Part shown: piece by piece, positions 23,582 through 36,084 of the stretch
Position numbering within the stretch: position 1 is the stretch's first letter
How the letters are laid out: the number at the start of each line of letters is the position of its first letter
Assembly (NCBI RefSeq): GCF_031755915.1
Contig: NC_083380.1
Location: 15,829,001-15,893,000, forward strand
Reading direction: 5' to 3'
From: Ziziphus jujuba
Lineage: Eukaryota; Streptophyta; Magnoliopsida; Rosales; Rhamnaceae
DNA length: 64,000 nt
Made by a program: the position numbers and the translations under genes
Notes under the pieces: model-generated
Databases searched by the model: none
What the model was told of the DNA's origin: nothing
Seen by the model: the letters and a program-made list of their open reading frames with translations, nothing else

Positions 23582-24726
23582 TTTTTTTCCCACTTAAAGA
23601 GAAAAAAAAAAAAAAAGTTATAACCAAGTGCACAAATGATGCAAAATTAATAGACCATTTTGCCAATGGCAGAGGTAGCTAACTATCTAGAAATTGATGA
23701 TTATTGAAAGAATTAAAAGCTTTTTCAATGGGGGTGTTTTAAGTGGATGTTGAAGAGCAAGATTTGGATGGCATTTTGTATATGACAAATGGAGGTTCTT
23801 GTGATTGAATTTTCTAAGAATTGTTGTAGGCACGATTTTTGTTAGACCTTAATTGCCCAGTAGATTCTTCCAATTAAACTAATGAAATTGTGATGAAAGG
23901 GACTTTTTGGTTGACTGTTGAGAAATCACCTAAATCCATGATTGAGTAGGAGGATTTTCTTGCATATATTGGGAATAATTAAACTAGCCGGCTTTGGATT
24001 CCAGCTTAATTTGAAAGCTATAAACCAACCATACCTTGTGGAAAAAAAATAACTTTGATATTGTGATTCTTTTAACCACTTATAGGATCTATATTAACTA
24101 CTACAAGTAATGTTGAAATATTGCTCACTCCTAAGTGATCAATCGATGAATAGCGTATATGCATTAACAACTTATTGTCACGCCATTGATACCTCAACTT
24201 ATTGTCACGCCATTCTTTTTTAATTATTATTATTATTTTTTGGATTACAACATAAATTATTCTAGGTGATAGTGATTTGAGATAATAAATATTACTATAG
24301 CATCTAATTACAGTGAAAGTGAAAATAAACGCAAACTTTAAATATTACAATTAAGCTAGCTAGTTGAATAATTTAAAGGTATACTATTCTACTCTCTAAT
24401 CTTACATATATAGATGAGTGAGGTGCACCTCATGGTCCTGCGCATATCCACAACTTTGAGGTTAAGTTTTCAAATAAGGATCATGGATACGGAAAGATAT
24501 ATTAAAAAATTATATGAGTCTATAAAGGATTTTATTTTTCTTAGCTAAATTTTTAACATTTCATTAGACTTACAAAATTCATTAATATATTTTTCTTTTT
24601 TAGTCGTTAAAGCAATTGCAAAGTTAATAATAAAAGAGTTCCTGATGAACATCCTAATAGTGACTACAAGTATACATACATTTCATATATATACATTTCA
24701 TATTTGTGATATAAATATGACATTAT

Positions 24727-25700
24727 ATGTAACACCTCACCACTTTTTTGTTCTATTGATATTATCTCTAAATTAGCTACCACATTCTAAATAATATAGG
24801 ATTTTTTTCTTCTAACTTCCAAGGCAACATGACATGTAATGCCCTGCCATTCTATTGTTTTATTGATATTATTTCAAATTTAACCACTATATTCTAGGCG
24901 GAATGGAGTTTTTGTTCAGATTTCTCAAAAAATCACTTATCTTAAGATTACTCCCAGTGGAATATGCTTAGCTCCTGAGTTCTTTTGAATTCTGAAGGCA
25001 ACCACTCATAAAAGACCTCTCTAGTGTATTATTTACTGATCTCGCACTTCCTTGCCTCGCATTTTTTATGGTTTATAGGTTTTACAACACACTTCCTTTG
25101 GAGCTCAATTTCTTCACTATCATAATTGTTAAGAGAGTAATTATTTTTATGTTTGAACTGTCACTATTCCATACCTGGGCAATGTATACGGTATTGGACA
25201 CTAAATAGTTTTTGCCAGTAAGGTAGCTCACAAGTGCCCCACACCCATCTACACTGTCTTACACCGATTTGCCACTAGTCATCACAATCCACCTTAATGT
25301 ATTATTCACTGATCATGCACCTTCTTGTCTTACATTCTTTACGACTTACGACACACCGCTTTTGAAGCTCAATGTCTTCGCTGATACATTTTTATTCGTC
25401 ATAATCCATTCTAGTGTATTATTCCTCGCATCCTTTAGGGCTCACAAGTTTTACAACACACCCCCAAAGACATCCCTTTTGGGGTCCAATATCTTGACAC
25501 ACTTCTGATTGGGTATAAACTTTGATACTATCTGTAACCCCTGCCTTCACTAGTATCTCGTCACTCTCTTGCTCTATCGATATATTGTCTCTAGTTTAGT
25601 CATCGCATTCAAACGATATAAGGATTTTTGTTTAAACTTCCTAAAATGCCACTCATCCTGAAATTACTCTTATAGGATCATGTTTAACCACAAGGTTTTT
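24727..25700. repeat. Decayed repeats with a shared TE-like motif
   Basis: Three places (about 24729, 24836 and 25530) share a degenerate string: GTAA(C/T)(A/G)CC(T/C), then a Cys/Thr-rich stretch, CTAT(T/C)GATAT(T)(A/G)T and a CCAC/TCGCATTC motif, followed by TTTTTGTT. The spacer includes repeated TCTAGTGTATTATT segments (25022, 25412). This kind of sequence occurs in old dispersed plant elements. Boundaries and class are unresolved. Confidence 0.4.
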
Positions 25701-26371
25701 TCAATCAATCCTAATTATTGTTCATTATATTTTATCTTTTCTTGTTTGGCATCTTTTAAAGCTCATAGGTGTTGCATAATACCTACATTAAGGACCAAAA
25801 CTATTGTTTTCTATAATAATTCTAACTATTGTTTTCTATAATAATCCTAAGTAGAATCCCGACTTTTAGATTATCAAAGGGGGGAAAATATTACTGTGAA
25901 AGAATTTCATTGCTACGAAAATATTAATAATGTAACTCAACTTTCTTTTGATTAGATGATTATATTTTGCTCTTATTTAAGCTTTTGGTGTTAAATTAAT
26001 TTGATTTTCTAATTTGATTAAAGAGAAGGCACGTCAAACATCGAATTATTTAGGAGCATTTAGACGTGATGAAATCAATATTGGAGTGGACGTCATGAAT
26101 TTAATTTATATGTATCAAATTAGACACACAAAATAAAAAATTATAAAGCAAATAAAAAGGAAAGAAAAAAAATTAAAATATGCTCCAATGAAAATTCAAC
26201 TGAAAAATCTGTCGGTGGAGAACCCCGTGAAGAGTCTTGGTAATATTGATGAAAATTTAGAGGCATATAAACAAGCAGTTCGGTAGCTAGAGTGTGTATA
26301 TACATAGAGAGAGACTTTTTAACAATCTTTGTCTCACTCTTTAGGTGGGATGCATGATGAGAAAGTAGTGA

Positions 26372-26408
<37 letters not shown>

Positions 26409-27639
26409 TTGTGTCGTTCTCGATGAATACGTGTGCAACCTTCGCTGAAATAATGACAAATGTAATTTTCAGATTTGGGTAGCTCTTAATTATAAAAATA
26501 TTAAGAGTTGTTAATGGCTTATTTTCATACAATTTTATATACATATATTATACAACTACTCTAGGCGGACCTCAATTCCCCTATTATATATACTGACATT
26601 AATTAGATTTTTAAAATTTCATTTAGCGTGCATGTTTTATGGTGTGTTAGCACATAGATATATTAATGTGTATGCATAAAAAGACTTTGAAGTACCAAAC
26701 TTAAAATTCTTTGACCATATATTTTGCAAAGATTATGAAGACTTTTGGTATAGAGGTTTCTCGTTAGCAGCCCAATTTAAGTCAATATGTTAGGTAGCCT
26801 GTATCAAGAACTTCACGTTCTATGTCTACTTGCTAATTGAAGAGATTTTATAAATGAATTAATTTTCTAATTCCATTATGTTGATATTTTTACAACAACC
26901 GACACACATTGAAAATTCCATGCAATTATAATATTCTATTGTTGATTAATAGTCATAAGGAACAAAACTTATGTTTTTTTCTTGCTCATTAATTATGTTC
27001 AGCGTGATTATATAAAATTCAATATTGAAACATATTGTAATATATATATATATATATATAATAACCAAAAATCGATATTATTAATCTTTGTTCTGCTTTT
27101 GTTTAATTTGTTTGGCAAGTTGGTAGATAGCAGGGTGCATAAAAGGTTTATGATATTATATCATAATCTACTAATTCTTCAAGCTAATTTATGCCCTGTC
27201 ACACCCGTGTACAAGAATTTGAGTGAACGGAATATATAAGTAAGGGTTAATTACATTTTTTTTGTTTTTGGTAAAATAATTACACTTAATACGCTCAATT
27301 TTTAGGGCATTGCAATTTATGTCTTTAAATTTTCAATTCAAAAATTTAGTCTCTCAGTTTATTCGTCTGTTACAATTTAAGTTTTTTTGACTTTTGACTA
27401 ATAGAATTTTACAATTGTAATTGATATTAAATTATGTCAAATTTTGAAATAAAAAAAATTCTAAATTGTAAAATTTTAAAAAACTAGTTTTAAAAATTCT
27501 TATTATTTAGATATTTTAGTTTTAAATTTGAAATGATTTAACACCAGTTAAGTAACATGCACCAACCATTCTGTCAAACAAAAAAAAAAAATATAAATAA
27601 TTTGTATTGAAGGATATAAGGTAAAAAAAAAGGCAAAAT

Positions 27640-27835
27640 CAATAAATAATCTCACATTGCTTAATTGAGAAGAAATTGGTTAAGTAGTTATATAAGTGTG
27701 GAAAACTCTCTCATTAATATATGAGGTCTTTTGAACAAGCAAATAAAGTTTTAGCCTAATTAAAACAATGTAAACTGTATCCAAAATGGACAATATTATA
27801 TTAGTTAGAATGGATCGTGAACCGGATGTGACATA
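27640..27835. mobile_element. Possible LTR/TRIM-like remnant
   Basis: CTCACATTGCTTAATTG, then TATAAGTGTGGAAAACTCTC, GAGGTCTTTTG and ATGGACAATATTATATTAG occur in an order typical of short plant LTR-type repeats (cf. the frequent TCCCACAT..TATAAG..GGACAATAT pattern). No terminal repeats or TSD were found. Confidence 0.35.
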
Positions 27836-30042
27836 GTTCATGGCCTATTGGTCATCTAGCGCGAAGACCATTTTTTTATTTAAGTAAACAGATTTTTCAT
27901 TTATTTAAACTATTTTCTTAAAATTAAATTCTCTTGCATTAATTCATTAGTTTTTTGTTTTTTTTTTTTCATTTATCTTAACTGTTTTCTTAAAATTAAA
28001 TTCTCTTGCATTAATTACTTAATCAATTTTTTTTTTTTGGCATAATTGATGAGTGATATAAAGAGTTGACAAGCACATAGATTTTAACCGGTCCACGAAT
28101 GAAAGGTAGAAGATTAATTGTTTACTGCAGAATTGTCCCCAAAAAAGGACCTCTTGATTTTTCATTTGAAGCAGCAACTTAATTTGACACTGTTGCAGTG
28201 TGTGAAAAAAAAGGTTCTATACTGGCTAGATTCGGAAATCTTAACTCAAGATATATAAAACTTTTTATATATAACCATAATGGTATAACAAATTATTCAT
28301 AATTGAATATTGAATAATTATATATTTTATAGAATTAACATGTTTTATTTTAACTTTATAAAGGCTATAGCTATTTGATTGCATGTGATTATAGATATTT
28401 TACACATATACTATATGATACTTTATCTTCTTTTAACCTATTGTTCTTTTGAAAATTAACCTGTTAGGGTAACTGAACATTAAATCTTAACAATAGCTAT
28501 TAGAGTTTGTGAAGAGTTAAACCTTGTAGATTGGAAGCCCGAATCTCAAGAGTCAAAAAAATAAAAATAAATAATGATAATAATTATAAAAATCAATTAG
28601 GGTCGAAGTCATATAAAGTAAATTATTGCTGATTAAGAAAAATTAACCATATTCAGATGCTTAGCTGATTAAGAATATTGTTATTCATTTTGGCTTTATA
28701 TAAGATGCTTCGTTACCCACCAAAAAAACAATTAAGGTGAAGACAAATTACTATAAAATGATAATTAGATATCAACAAGTGAGCACACCCTCTTTAATTT
28801 CCTGACTGTCCATGATTTGAAATGAATGAAAATAATAATAATAATAATAATTAGGTCACTGTTATCATCCCTAACTTTAGTTAAATACATTCATATGCCA
28901 TTAAAAAGAGGACCACTAATATATAGCATAACTTTCATCACTTTCAACCCTACAATCTTCAAACCAAACTTGAGTGCCAATTGTACAAAGTTGTTTAAGA
29001 TAAATAAAATGCAGATGGAAATGACCATTGGGTGTTAACTCTTAGATCCTGGGTTTAAAGAATTAAGGCCTGTTGCTAACGCTTCAGTTAATATTCAGCT
29101 TGCTCTGTAATGCAACAATATATATGCATAAGAATTGCATTTAGTTGTTTGATATCAGGGTGGAGGAATTCAAACCTTTGTCGAAACAGTTGGTTGTCCA
29201 TTGGGCTATCCTCAAGGGAAATGAACGTCGTTAATTATTATTATTATTCTTTTGTTGTTTTATTATTATTATTGTCATTATAATACTTACTTGCTTTATT
29301 GAATAATTCACAACATATATGTATATTATATATATATATATATATGTATATATAGCTACTAATAAATTTAATATCTGAGACTACATGGGCCCGGTTGATA
29401 CGTTGATAGTGGGCCTTTTAAGGGTATATACCTAAAAGTTGGGCCATATATTTTAGTCTCCTTTTATTTATTTATTTATTATTTTTTTTTAAAATTTTTT
29501 TTTATGAAACGTATACTTTAGTCCTTAAACAATGCCATTTTCTCACCAAATATACAATTATTAGGATAACAGAGGTTGATAATTCACGAACCAAAAAAAG
29601 GGAGAAAGAAAAAGGAAAAATAAAAAATAAAAAGTGTAACTTTAGATTAAGACCGGATCGGCTAGCAAATAATAAGTTTTGAAAATATATTATTAAAATT
29701 AAGTTTGAGCATTCTAAAGTATAAACCTTTCTTCTATTTGTTTTTTTTTTTTTTTTGGTTTGCCGGGGTGGGGGGTGTGTGTGTGTGTGTGTGTGGAGGG
29801 GATTGAATTCTAAACTATATACTTTGTTTTCAAAATCGGTCCAATTGTGTCTGTGTATATACATAAAATATAATTTCTCCTAAGAAACAAAGGGGCATAA
29901 GAAATTATTATTATTTTAATAAATGCATAAGAAATGAATTGGTACTAAGTATTTTGATGTAATGTGGGTTTGGTGGGTTATGAGGTACGAAACAGATAAA
30001 GCTGACATCGTTGAAAGGAAAACCAGGGAATATAAAGTAGGG

Positions 30043-30120
30043 AGAAAAGGAATTAAGCCAAAATTTAACTTAAAAGTACTGAAGAAAAGGAATTAAGCCA
30101 AAATTTAACTTAAAAGTACT
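30043..30120. repeat. Perfect 40-bp tandem duplication
   Basis: The block beginning AGAAAAGGAATTAAGCC (30043) and ending AAAAGTACT recurs immediately at 30083. It is non-coding and, being perfect, recent. Confidence 0.9.
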
Positions 30121-33077
30121 TTGAACAAATTAACCCACCCCTTTGATCATCATCAATTCTATAATATCGATTTGACAATGACACTGCTCTTAAAAGAGAA
30201 ATAAAATATGTTTTTTTCTTTCTTTTTTAATTTGGAGTTGGTTTAATTTAAAAAACTCATATGAAAAAAAAGTAATAACTTTCTCATTAAATTATTTAAA
30301 TATATATAACACTAAATTCAAAGTAACATATAGATGAATTAAAAGTATAATATTTTACAAGTCGTTTTGTGCGGATCATAATCCATTTTACCTATAATAA
30401 TCAATACATGATTAGTTTGTTTATTTAGGTTTATTTAAAGTCAATCTTGCAAAAGGAGGCTTACATATAGATTAGTCATTCCAATAATATTTCCTTTTAG
30501 CTAATTAGAATTATGTTTGATTTTGAAATAAAAAAAAAAAAAAAACCCAAAAATCCATGGTACAAAATTTTAATTGTTTAGTCCTGTTGAATCGGTAGGT
30601 GTCAAATTGATTGGCTTTCACTTGAAACATTCTTGCCCCTAGATTGGACAAGTGTTTGTTTTATAAACATAATGATAGCAAAAAATTTGGTTCCAAACAT
30701 CAAAATATAAGGGAAAATTATAGTAAATTTGTGAAGGCTGCTAAGTTGGAGGTATTTTTATCTTTGTTGGCTTCGTGTGGACCATTTTACCCTTGAGGTA
30801 TGATGACCGTTTTGCAGTTGAAGTGGAGTTCGTTTGTTTTCCCTTGCGGCCACGTGCTTTCCTTTGTATACGAAAGCTTCATTACAGATGCAGTGTGGAA
30901 TATACATGTATATGGATTTGGGCTTGCCCTGTACAGTTTGGATTCATTGTGTTGGGCTTTTGGTGGTCTAAAATTTCCCTATAAGGAATAGAGTTTCATG
31001 TAGTTGACTTTTTTATTTTTATTTTTTTTTAATAATATAGAAGGTGAAATTATTCAAATTTAAATTTTTGGCTGAAAAAATAATGACTCTGTTAGTAGTT
31101 TGCCTTCAAGGAATTTATTTTTGGGAGATATATTCAACGCTCATTAAGCCTGCATGATATACACTTTTATTATTATTATTGTTGTTGTTGTTAGTATTTT
31201 ATTTTGAAGTAAGGGATTGTGAATTAAAGAAACTTACCATTGTGCTATTTCCATTGAAACATATTTTATCTTAATTAGGAATTTAGGATACATAATCTGC
31301 TTAGAGGGTCACACAAATCATTATATGTTCACCAGAAAAGTACAAATCATTACTGTATTGCATATGTATTGTCCTTTTTACCTCCTAATCTTGATTTCAA
31401 CTTTAGAAAAGGGGGAAAAAATGATTTCAACGTTTTTTTTTTAATTTATTATTATTATTTTTTATCCGAGTTCTGCTACATGCTAAAATTGTTAAAGGGG
31501 TACCAAAAATGTCTTATATTAGTAACACTTATCAATACGTATTGAAAAGGGTAGAGAAATCAAGATCAAGTAACAACTATTTATTATTCACCCCCAAAAA
31601 AAAAAAAAAAAGGGTACCAATTATATATTTATTTATTTTTATTTTTTCTTTTATAAAACATCACATAAGTAGAATCCCCAAATAATTGTTGAATACTTGG
31701 AAACTCAATTGTATATCCTATGTATATACTCTACCATATCCAAGTTGCAATTTAATTTTGTTGCAAATAAAGTAAGATATTTTTTTTTTAATTTCTCAAT
31801 TTCAGTTATGGGGCATTTTTAGTTTTAGGTTTTTGCATAAACTAAGTCCCAGATAATAAAATTTTTTAATCATCTTTGTATAAAATCCTCTCCTATAATA
31901 TATATTGGAGCAGAATAACCTGCACTATTTGGGCTTGAAGCCATTTGGTCCAAATTGATATAATATGAAGCCTTTTGGGCTCCGAACCAGAATCCATTTG
32001 TACGTCTTTTCTGCACATTGTCATTCAAAGTTAGAAGTCTATTCTTTGAACTGCCCCTTCGTTCAAACTTTATAAGGACTCAACCATGAAACGTACAGAA
32101 AGCAATCAACCAACCACCCAGGGTGATTATTTAGCAAATAAGAAGTTGATGGATCATCAAATCAAATCTGTGAATTCGAAAATTGTGAATTGATTCCTTG
32201 CAAGTCTTGCTACAGTGCAAAGTCATTAGCCTGGGGTTTTAAAAACTAGCAAAAGAGTCCTGTTTTAATTATCAAAAAATATTACTACCCAACAAAAAAG
32301 AGAAGTAATAATAATAATAATAAAAAAAAAAAAACAAAAACACTACGGATATTACTCAAAAACAACCAACACTAGAGAAAAAAACTTATATATAACTGTT
32401 ATAAGAATGATATGATATAATATGTTATTTATAATTAAAAATTTAATAAATAATTTGTAGGATTTACATGTTTTATTTTAATATTATATGATTTTACATA
32501 AGACTATAATTTTTTAAATTTATGTTACATATGATGATTGAAAAAAGTATATGTATGTCATAGTAAAGATCCAAAAACTTGTTTGACACCACAACGCATT
32601 TGAAAGTAAAAAAAAAAAAAAAGAAAAAGTACCAGCTGAAGAGAGTACATTAATTTGTTTACCCTAAATAATTTATTTTCTTTGCTCTATATAATTTGTT
32701 TTCCCTACAAAAATAACTTTTATTAAAATTTTGGTCAATTAGCTAGCTTGGCCAAAAAGATCCTTATTTCTATAACCAAAAAATGAAAAAAAGAAAAATA
32801 ATCTTTCATGCTATTTTAACGTATTTCATGCAATATCAATTAATGCATAAAAAGTCTCATACATACATGACGACGTAATTTTATTTTTTGTTTTTTGTTT
32901 TTTTCAAATTTTTTTAATTTCTAATTTTTAATTTTTGTTTTGTTGTTTTTGTTTTTGAGGACAGATGATGACATAGAGTTGTCTTATTCTAAAATATAAA
33001 TGTTGGTAAATCCCGTTTTAAGACACTGGGAAAAGTAATATAAAAAGTGTTTTTACTTGTGCACATTATATATATAT

Positions 33078-33080
<3 letters not shown>

Positions 33081-33132
<52 letters not shown>
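33081..33132. repeat. (CA)26 microsatellite
   Basis: Uninterrupted CA dinucleotide of about 52 bp following a short TA tract. Confidence 0.95.
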
Positions 33133-33136
<4 letters not shown>

Positions 33137-33214
33137 ACATTTTTGCTGTGCAACACGGCTCGTGACAAATTCATAGGCCACATGGATGGCCTTATCTAGC
33201 TTCCTATTTTAGAG

Positions 33215-33992
33215 CTAGGGGTGTGTGTTGGTTCGGGTTGGACTGTTTTTGACGAAAAATCAAATCAAACTGAACTGATCTGTTTGTTTAAGTTACTAAC
33301 CCAACCGAATTACTTAGTCAGTTAAGTTTGATTCGATTTGAATAATCGATTATGAACTTGCTGGTTGGCATTGAAGGCTACTAGTTGATGTCGAATGGCT
33401 TCTAGGTTGGTGTTGAAGGCTTTTGATCGTTGAGAGAGCTATTGGTTGTTGTTGAAGGCCAAGCTACTGGTTGTTGTCAAGATCATGGGTTGCATGTCTA
33501 CTGGTCATCATTGAGATTGCGGGTCATAAGTTTGCTCACCTTTGAGATTTGGTTTCTGCCATGGTCGAAATGTTCAAGATCTAGTTAGTGGTTGGGATCA
33601 TCTTTTAAATTTGGTCGTTATCAAGAATCGATCATGGTCTTAGTCACTGGTTAATAGTCATTTGAGTGTGTGGGTGAGGTCATTTGGGTGAAGTCGTATA
33701 ATTCCGTGGAGGTGGCATAATCAAACAGTTTTCCTTCAGATTTGAGGAAGTTTGGGTCAGTTCAATAAGATTTGACGATGGCTATGTGCAATGCGTCTTA
33801 GTCACCAGTTATCATTTAAGGTTTCACATTTTTTCACACATGAAAATTAAAAATAATTAAATGAGTTATAAAATGATAAAATTACATTCAGTGATTGATA
33901 TTTAGGGATTTGTGTGAGAAGAAATCTAATGGTAATAAGAAATAAACCAATTAGAGTTTTCCCTATAATTAATAATAATAAAATATTTATAT

Positions 33993-34023
<31 letters not shown>

Positions 34024-34186
34024 CGGAAATTCTATGGTGAGGACGGTCCGCATGAGGACCGCAGTATTAGTGACGATTTTTCATAGTATTAACGACAGTT
34101 TCTTAGAAAATCGTCATCAATACTATAAAAAACCGTCACCAATACTATGGCTCGTATGAGGACCATCCGCACCATAGTCCGACGGA

Positions 34187-34223
<37 letters not shown>

Positions 34224-34341
34224 CTTCCGGTATGTTTAGTTTAGATAGGTTTAAAATATGCCAAATTATAAACTGACCCTAGCCAAACTAGCTCAATTTG
34301 GTTGATTTAATTGGTGCGATTCACTTTTTGCCCACCCTTAG
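33215..34341. mobile_element. hAT-like non-autonomous DNA transposon, copy 1
   Basis: The left end CTAGGGGTGTG and right end CCCACCCTTAG form short terminal inverted repeats. The 8 bases outside are TTTTAGAG on the left and TTTTAGCT on the right, 6 of 8 alike, as expected for a decayed hAT 8-bp target duplication. The interior is rich in degenerate GGTTGTTGTTGAAGG and TTTGGTT motifs and has no transposase. A hairpin MITE is nested at 34032-34177. Parts recur at 40620-41458 and 57700-58591. Confidence 0.65.
34032..34177. mobile_element. Hairpin MITE, copy 2, nested in hAT-like element
   Basis: A 146-bp imperfect palindrome: left arm CTATGGTGAGGACGGTCC, right arm ending GACCATCCGCACCATAG. It is homologous to 20133-20277 over the full length, with (TA)n on both sides (33992-34022 and 34190-34218). 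It lies inside the hAT-like element, so it inserted later. Confidence 0.85.
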
Positions 34342-34804
34342 TTTTAGCTATTCACAAACATTTCTTATCAAAGCATATGGGCATTTATCATCGTACAAAA
34401 ACGCTCTACTATATACAGTGACTAATAATTTTAAGTTACAAATGAAATTTGTCACTAGATAGCTAATAAAAGAAAAAAATTCACTAAAGTCAATTTGAAC
34501 TTAATCCTTTTTACGACAAAGCTATAGTAACAATAAATTTGATTAAATTATGTGTTCATCATTCTAACAATTTTACATTTGTAGTTATCTTGTCACCATA
34601 GCTCCCTCAGAAAAAGATTCGTATTATATATTTAGTGACAGATAATTCTTATTAATCGCAATACTTATATAATTTTTATTTTTTTTCCACAAAATGCATA
34701 TATATTTAGTTTTCATTTCGTAGTAAGAAGCTTTATTCCAATAGTTTAAGTTCTGTATTTTGCATTGTGACGTTTGTCTCCATAGATGATCAGGCAAAAT
34801 TTAT

Positions 34805-36034
34805 TCAAGCATAGCGATAAGCTATCTTCAACAAAGAATGGAAAACTTGCTGTGGCTTTGAAAGCATTGCCATATGATCAGCACGGCGAATTACCATCAC
34901 GTTTTTCGTTCCACTATTCTTAATCATCCATCGTTGAAATTTTTCTCTTATTGCTTTATCTTCATCGCACACAATAAAAACCCGTTTAACGGAGCCGTAT
35001 CTACTTTCTGTGAATTTCTTTGCCTTAGACAAGTCTTCAACGAACAGCGATCCAGTCCTTACCAAAGTCTTAGCCAGCTCAAGATCCTACATAGTAGATC
35101 AATTGGGCTTAAATTAAGGTTAATGTAATTATTTATATGGAAATTATAGAAATAAAATTAATATATATATGAGAGTGATAGCGATGAAGGGGTATACGTA
35201 CTTCAATAGGAGAGAGTTGATAGAACTTGGAAGACAAATCCTTGGGACCAAAAAGCATTGAAGTTGAAGGTTTTTCGGGGCTTCCATAGGAGGAAAATCT
35301 AGTATCCAACCATCCATCTTCGGGACTCATGGTATTTTTCTTTTTCAAATGCAAATGACAACGTTATTTAAGTAAATTATTTTCAAGATGATTTGAAATT
35401 AGTTTTGTGCTACATATAGTGTATTTCGGACCAACTGAATAACAACAATGCTAGAAATACCAAATTGTTTACTAAATGACATTGCAAGTTTCAATTAGAT
35501 TTATCATTTGGGCATCCATTTCTAGCTACGTTATATGAACTTTGACTGAATGATAACATGTTACCATTGAGTGGCAAAATTAATGTACAATACCTGTTCT
35601 TCAAGAACATATGAGGGCCGGTGTAAGGTATCCGGCAAAAAGGCAGTCAAGAAAACGGCAACAGAGATCTTTTCAGGGAATTTCTCCATGGCAAGGGCCA
35701 AATTCAAGCCTCCCAAGCTATGTCCTACAAGAATTACCTTTTCTTGCGGAGGAACCGATGCCATAAATTCTAACAAAGGCCGAGAGTAGTCAGCAAAGGT
35801 GTGAATATCTTCAATGGATTTCATGTTGATGCCTGAAGCTGTAAGGTCGAGAGAGGTGACATTGTGGCCTTTAGATTTCAGGAGTGGTATGATCTTATAC
35901 CAATTCCAAGCCCCATGGCAGGCACCGTGAACTAGAACAAAATGCTGCTTCTGTTCCTTGGCTTCTGCCTGCACATGATTTTTTGCTAGGCAGACCAAGT
36001 GAAGCAAAACAAGTAGCAAGAGAAACCGAATCAT
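34805..36034 (-). CDS. Methylesterase (MES/SABP2-like) alpha/beta hydrolase with signal-like N-terminus
   Basis: Three exons: 36034-35594, 35339-35202, 35086-34805. They give 286 residues in one frame. The family cleaves small methyl esters (methyl salicylate, methyl jasmonate, methyl-IAA); hydroxynitrile lyases share the fold. Seen: the [12 protein letters not shown] oxyanion region (36-47), GHSLGG with nucleophile Ser106, Asp236 in DEDKAI and His264 in ADHMAM, so the triad is complete. Also typical are [15 protein letters not shown] and [18 protein letters not shown]. The first ~23 residues ([20 protein letters not shown]) are a strong hydrophobic leader, unlike the cytosolic SABP2. This suggests secretory entry or another membrane route. 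The exon 2 acceptor (TTGAAAAAG) has a weak pyrimidine tract and is the least certain junction. Substrate unknown. Confidence 0.88.
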
Positions 36035-36074
36035 TTTTGCTTCTTGTACATGGTTAAGTTGGTCATCCTTATGG

Positions 36075-36084
36075 GTATTTATAG
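36075..36084 (-). promoter_or_regulatory. TATA box of the methylesterase gene
   Basis: On the minus strand this reads CTATAAATAC, about 40-50 bp upstream of the ATG at 36034, which implies a short leader. Confidence 0.6.

Larger units (their letters stand above)
23582..34804. other. Gene-poor, repeat-rich intergenic region
   Basis: No gene was supported over about 11 kb apart from the elements listed separately. 23760-23930 is the conserved upstream block of the GT61 units. 24700-25720 and 27640-27835 look like old transposon remnants. Microsatellites include TA at 26381-26403, 27042-27061 and 29331-29345, AAT at 28831-28850, TG at 29775-29795 and CA at 33081-33132. A GC-richer patch at 30780-30990 includes a G-box CCACGTG but gives only two short overlapping frames. 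TGGGCC/GGGCCC motifs at 29387-29446 resemble TCP-type sites, but no gene follows. Confidence 0.55.

Noticed and set aside
25269..25508. 79-codon frame rich in Phe, Leu and Thr
   Set aside because: It lies in decayed repeat DNA with duplicated TCTAGTGTATTATT motifs. The translation has no domain and the start is weak.
30775..30991. Two overlapping 60-70-codon frames in a GC-richer patch
   Set aside because: Neither begins with a convincing start or shows any family motif. Overlapping frames of equal quality suggest chance.
32086..32193. 35-codon ORF starting MKRTESNQ with a TTTATAAG motif upstream
   Set aside because: Too short, no recognisable domain, no splice partners. Consistent with chance in non-coding DNA.
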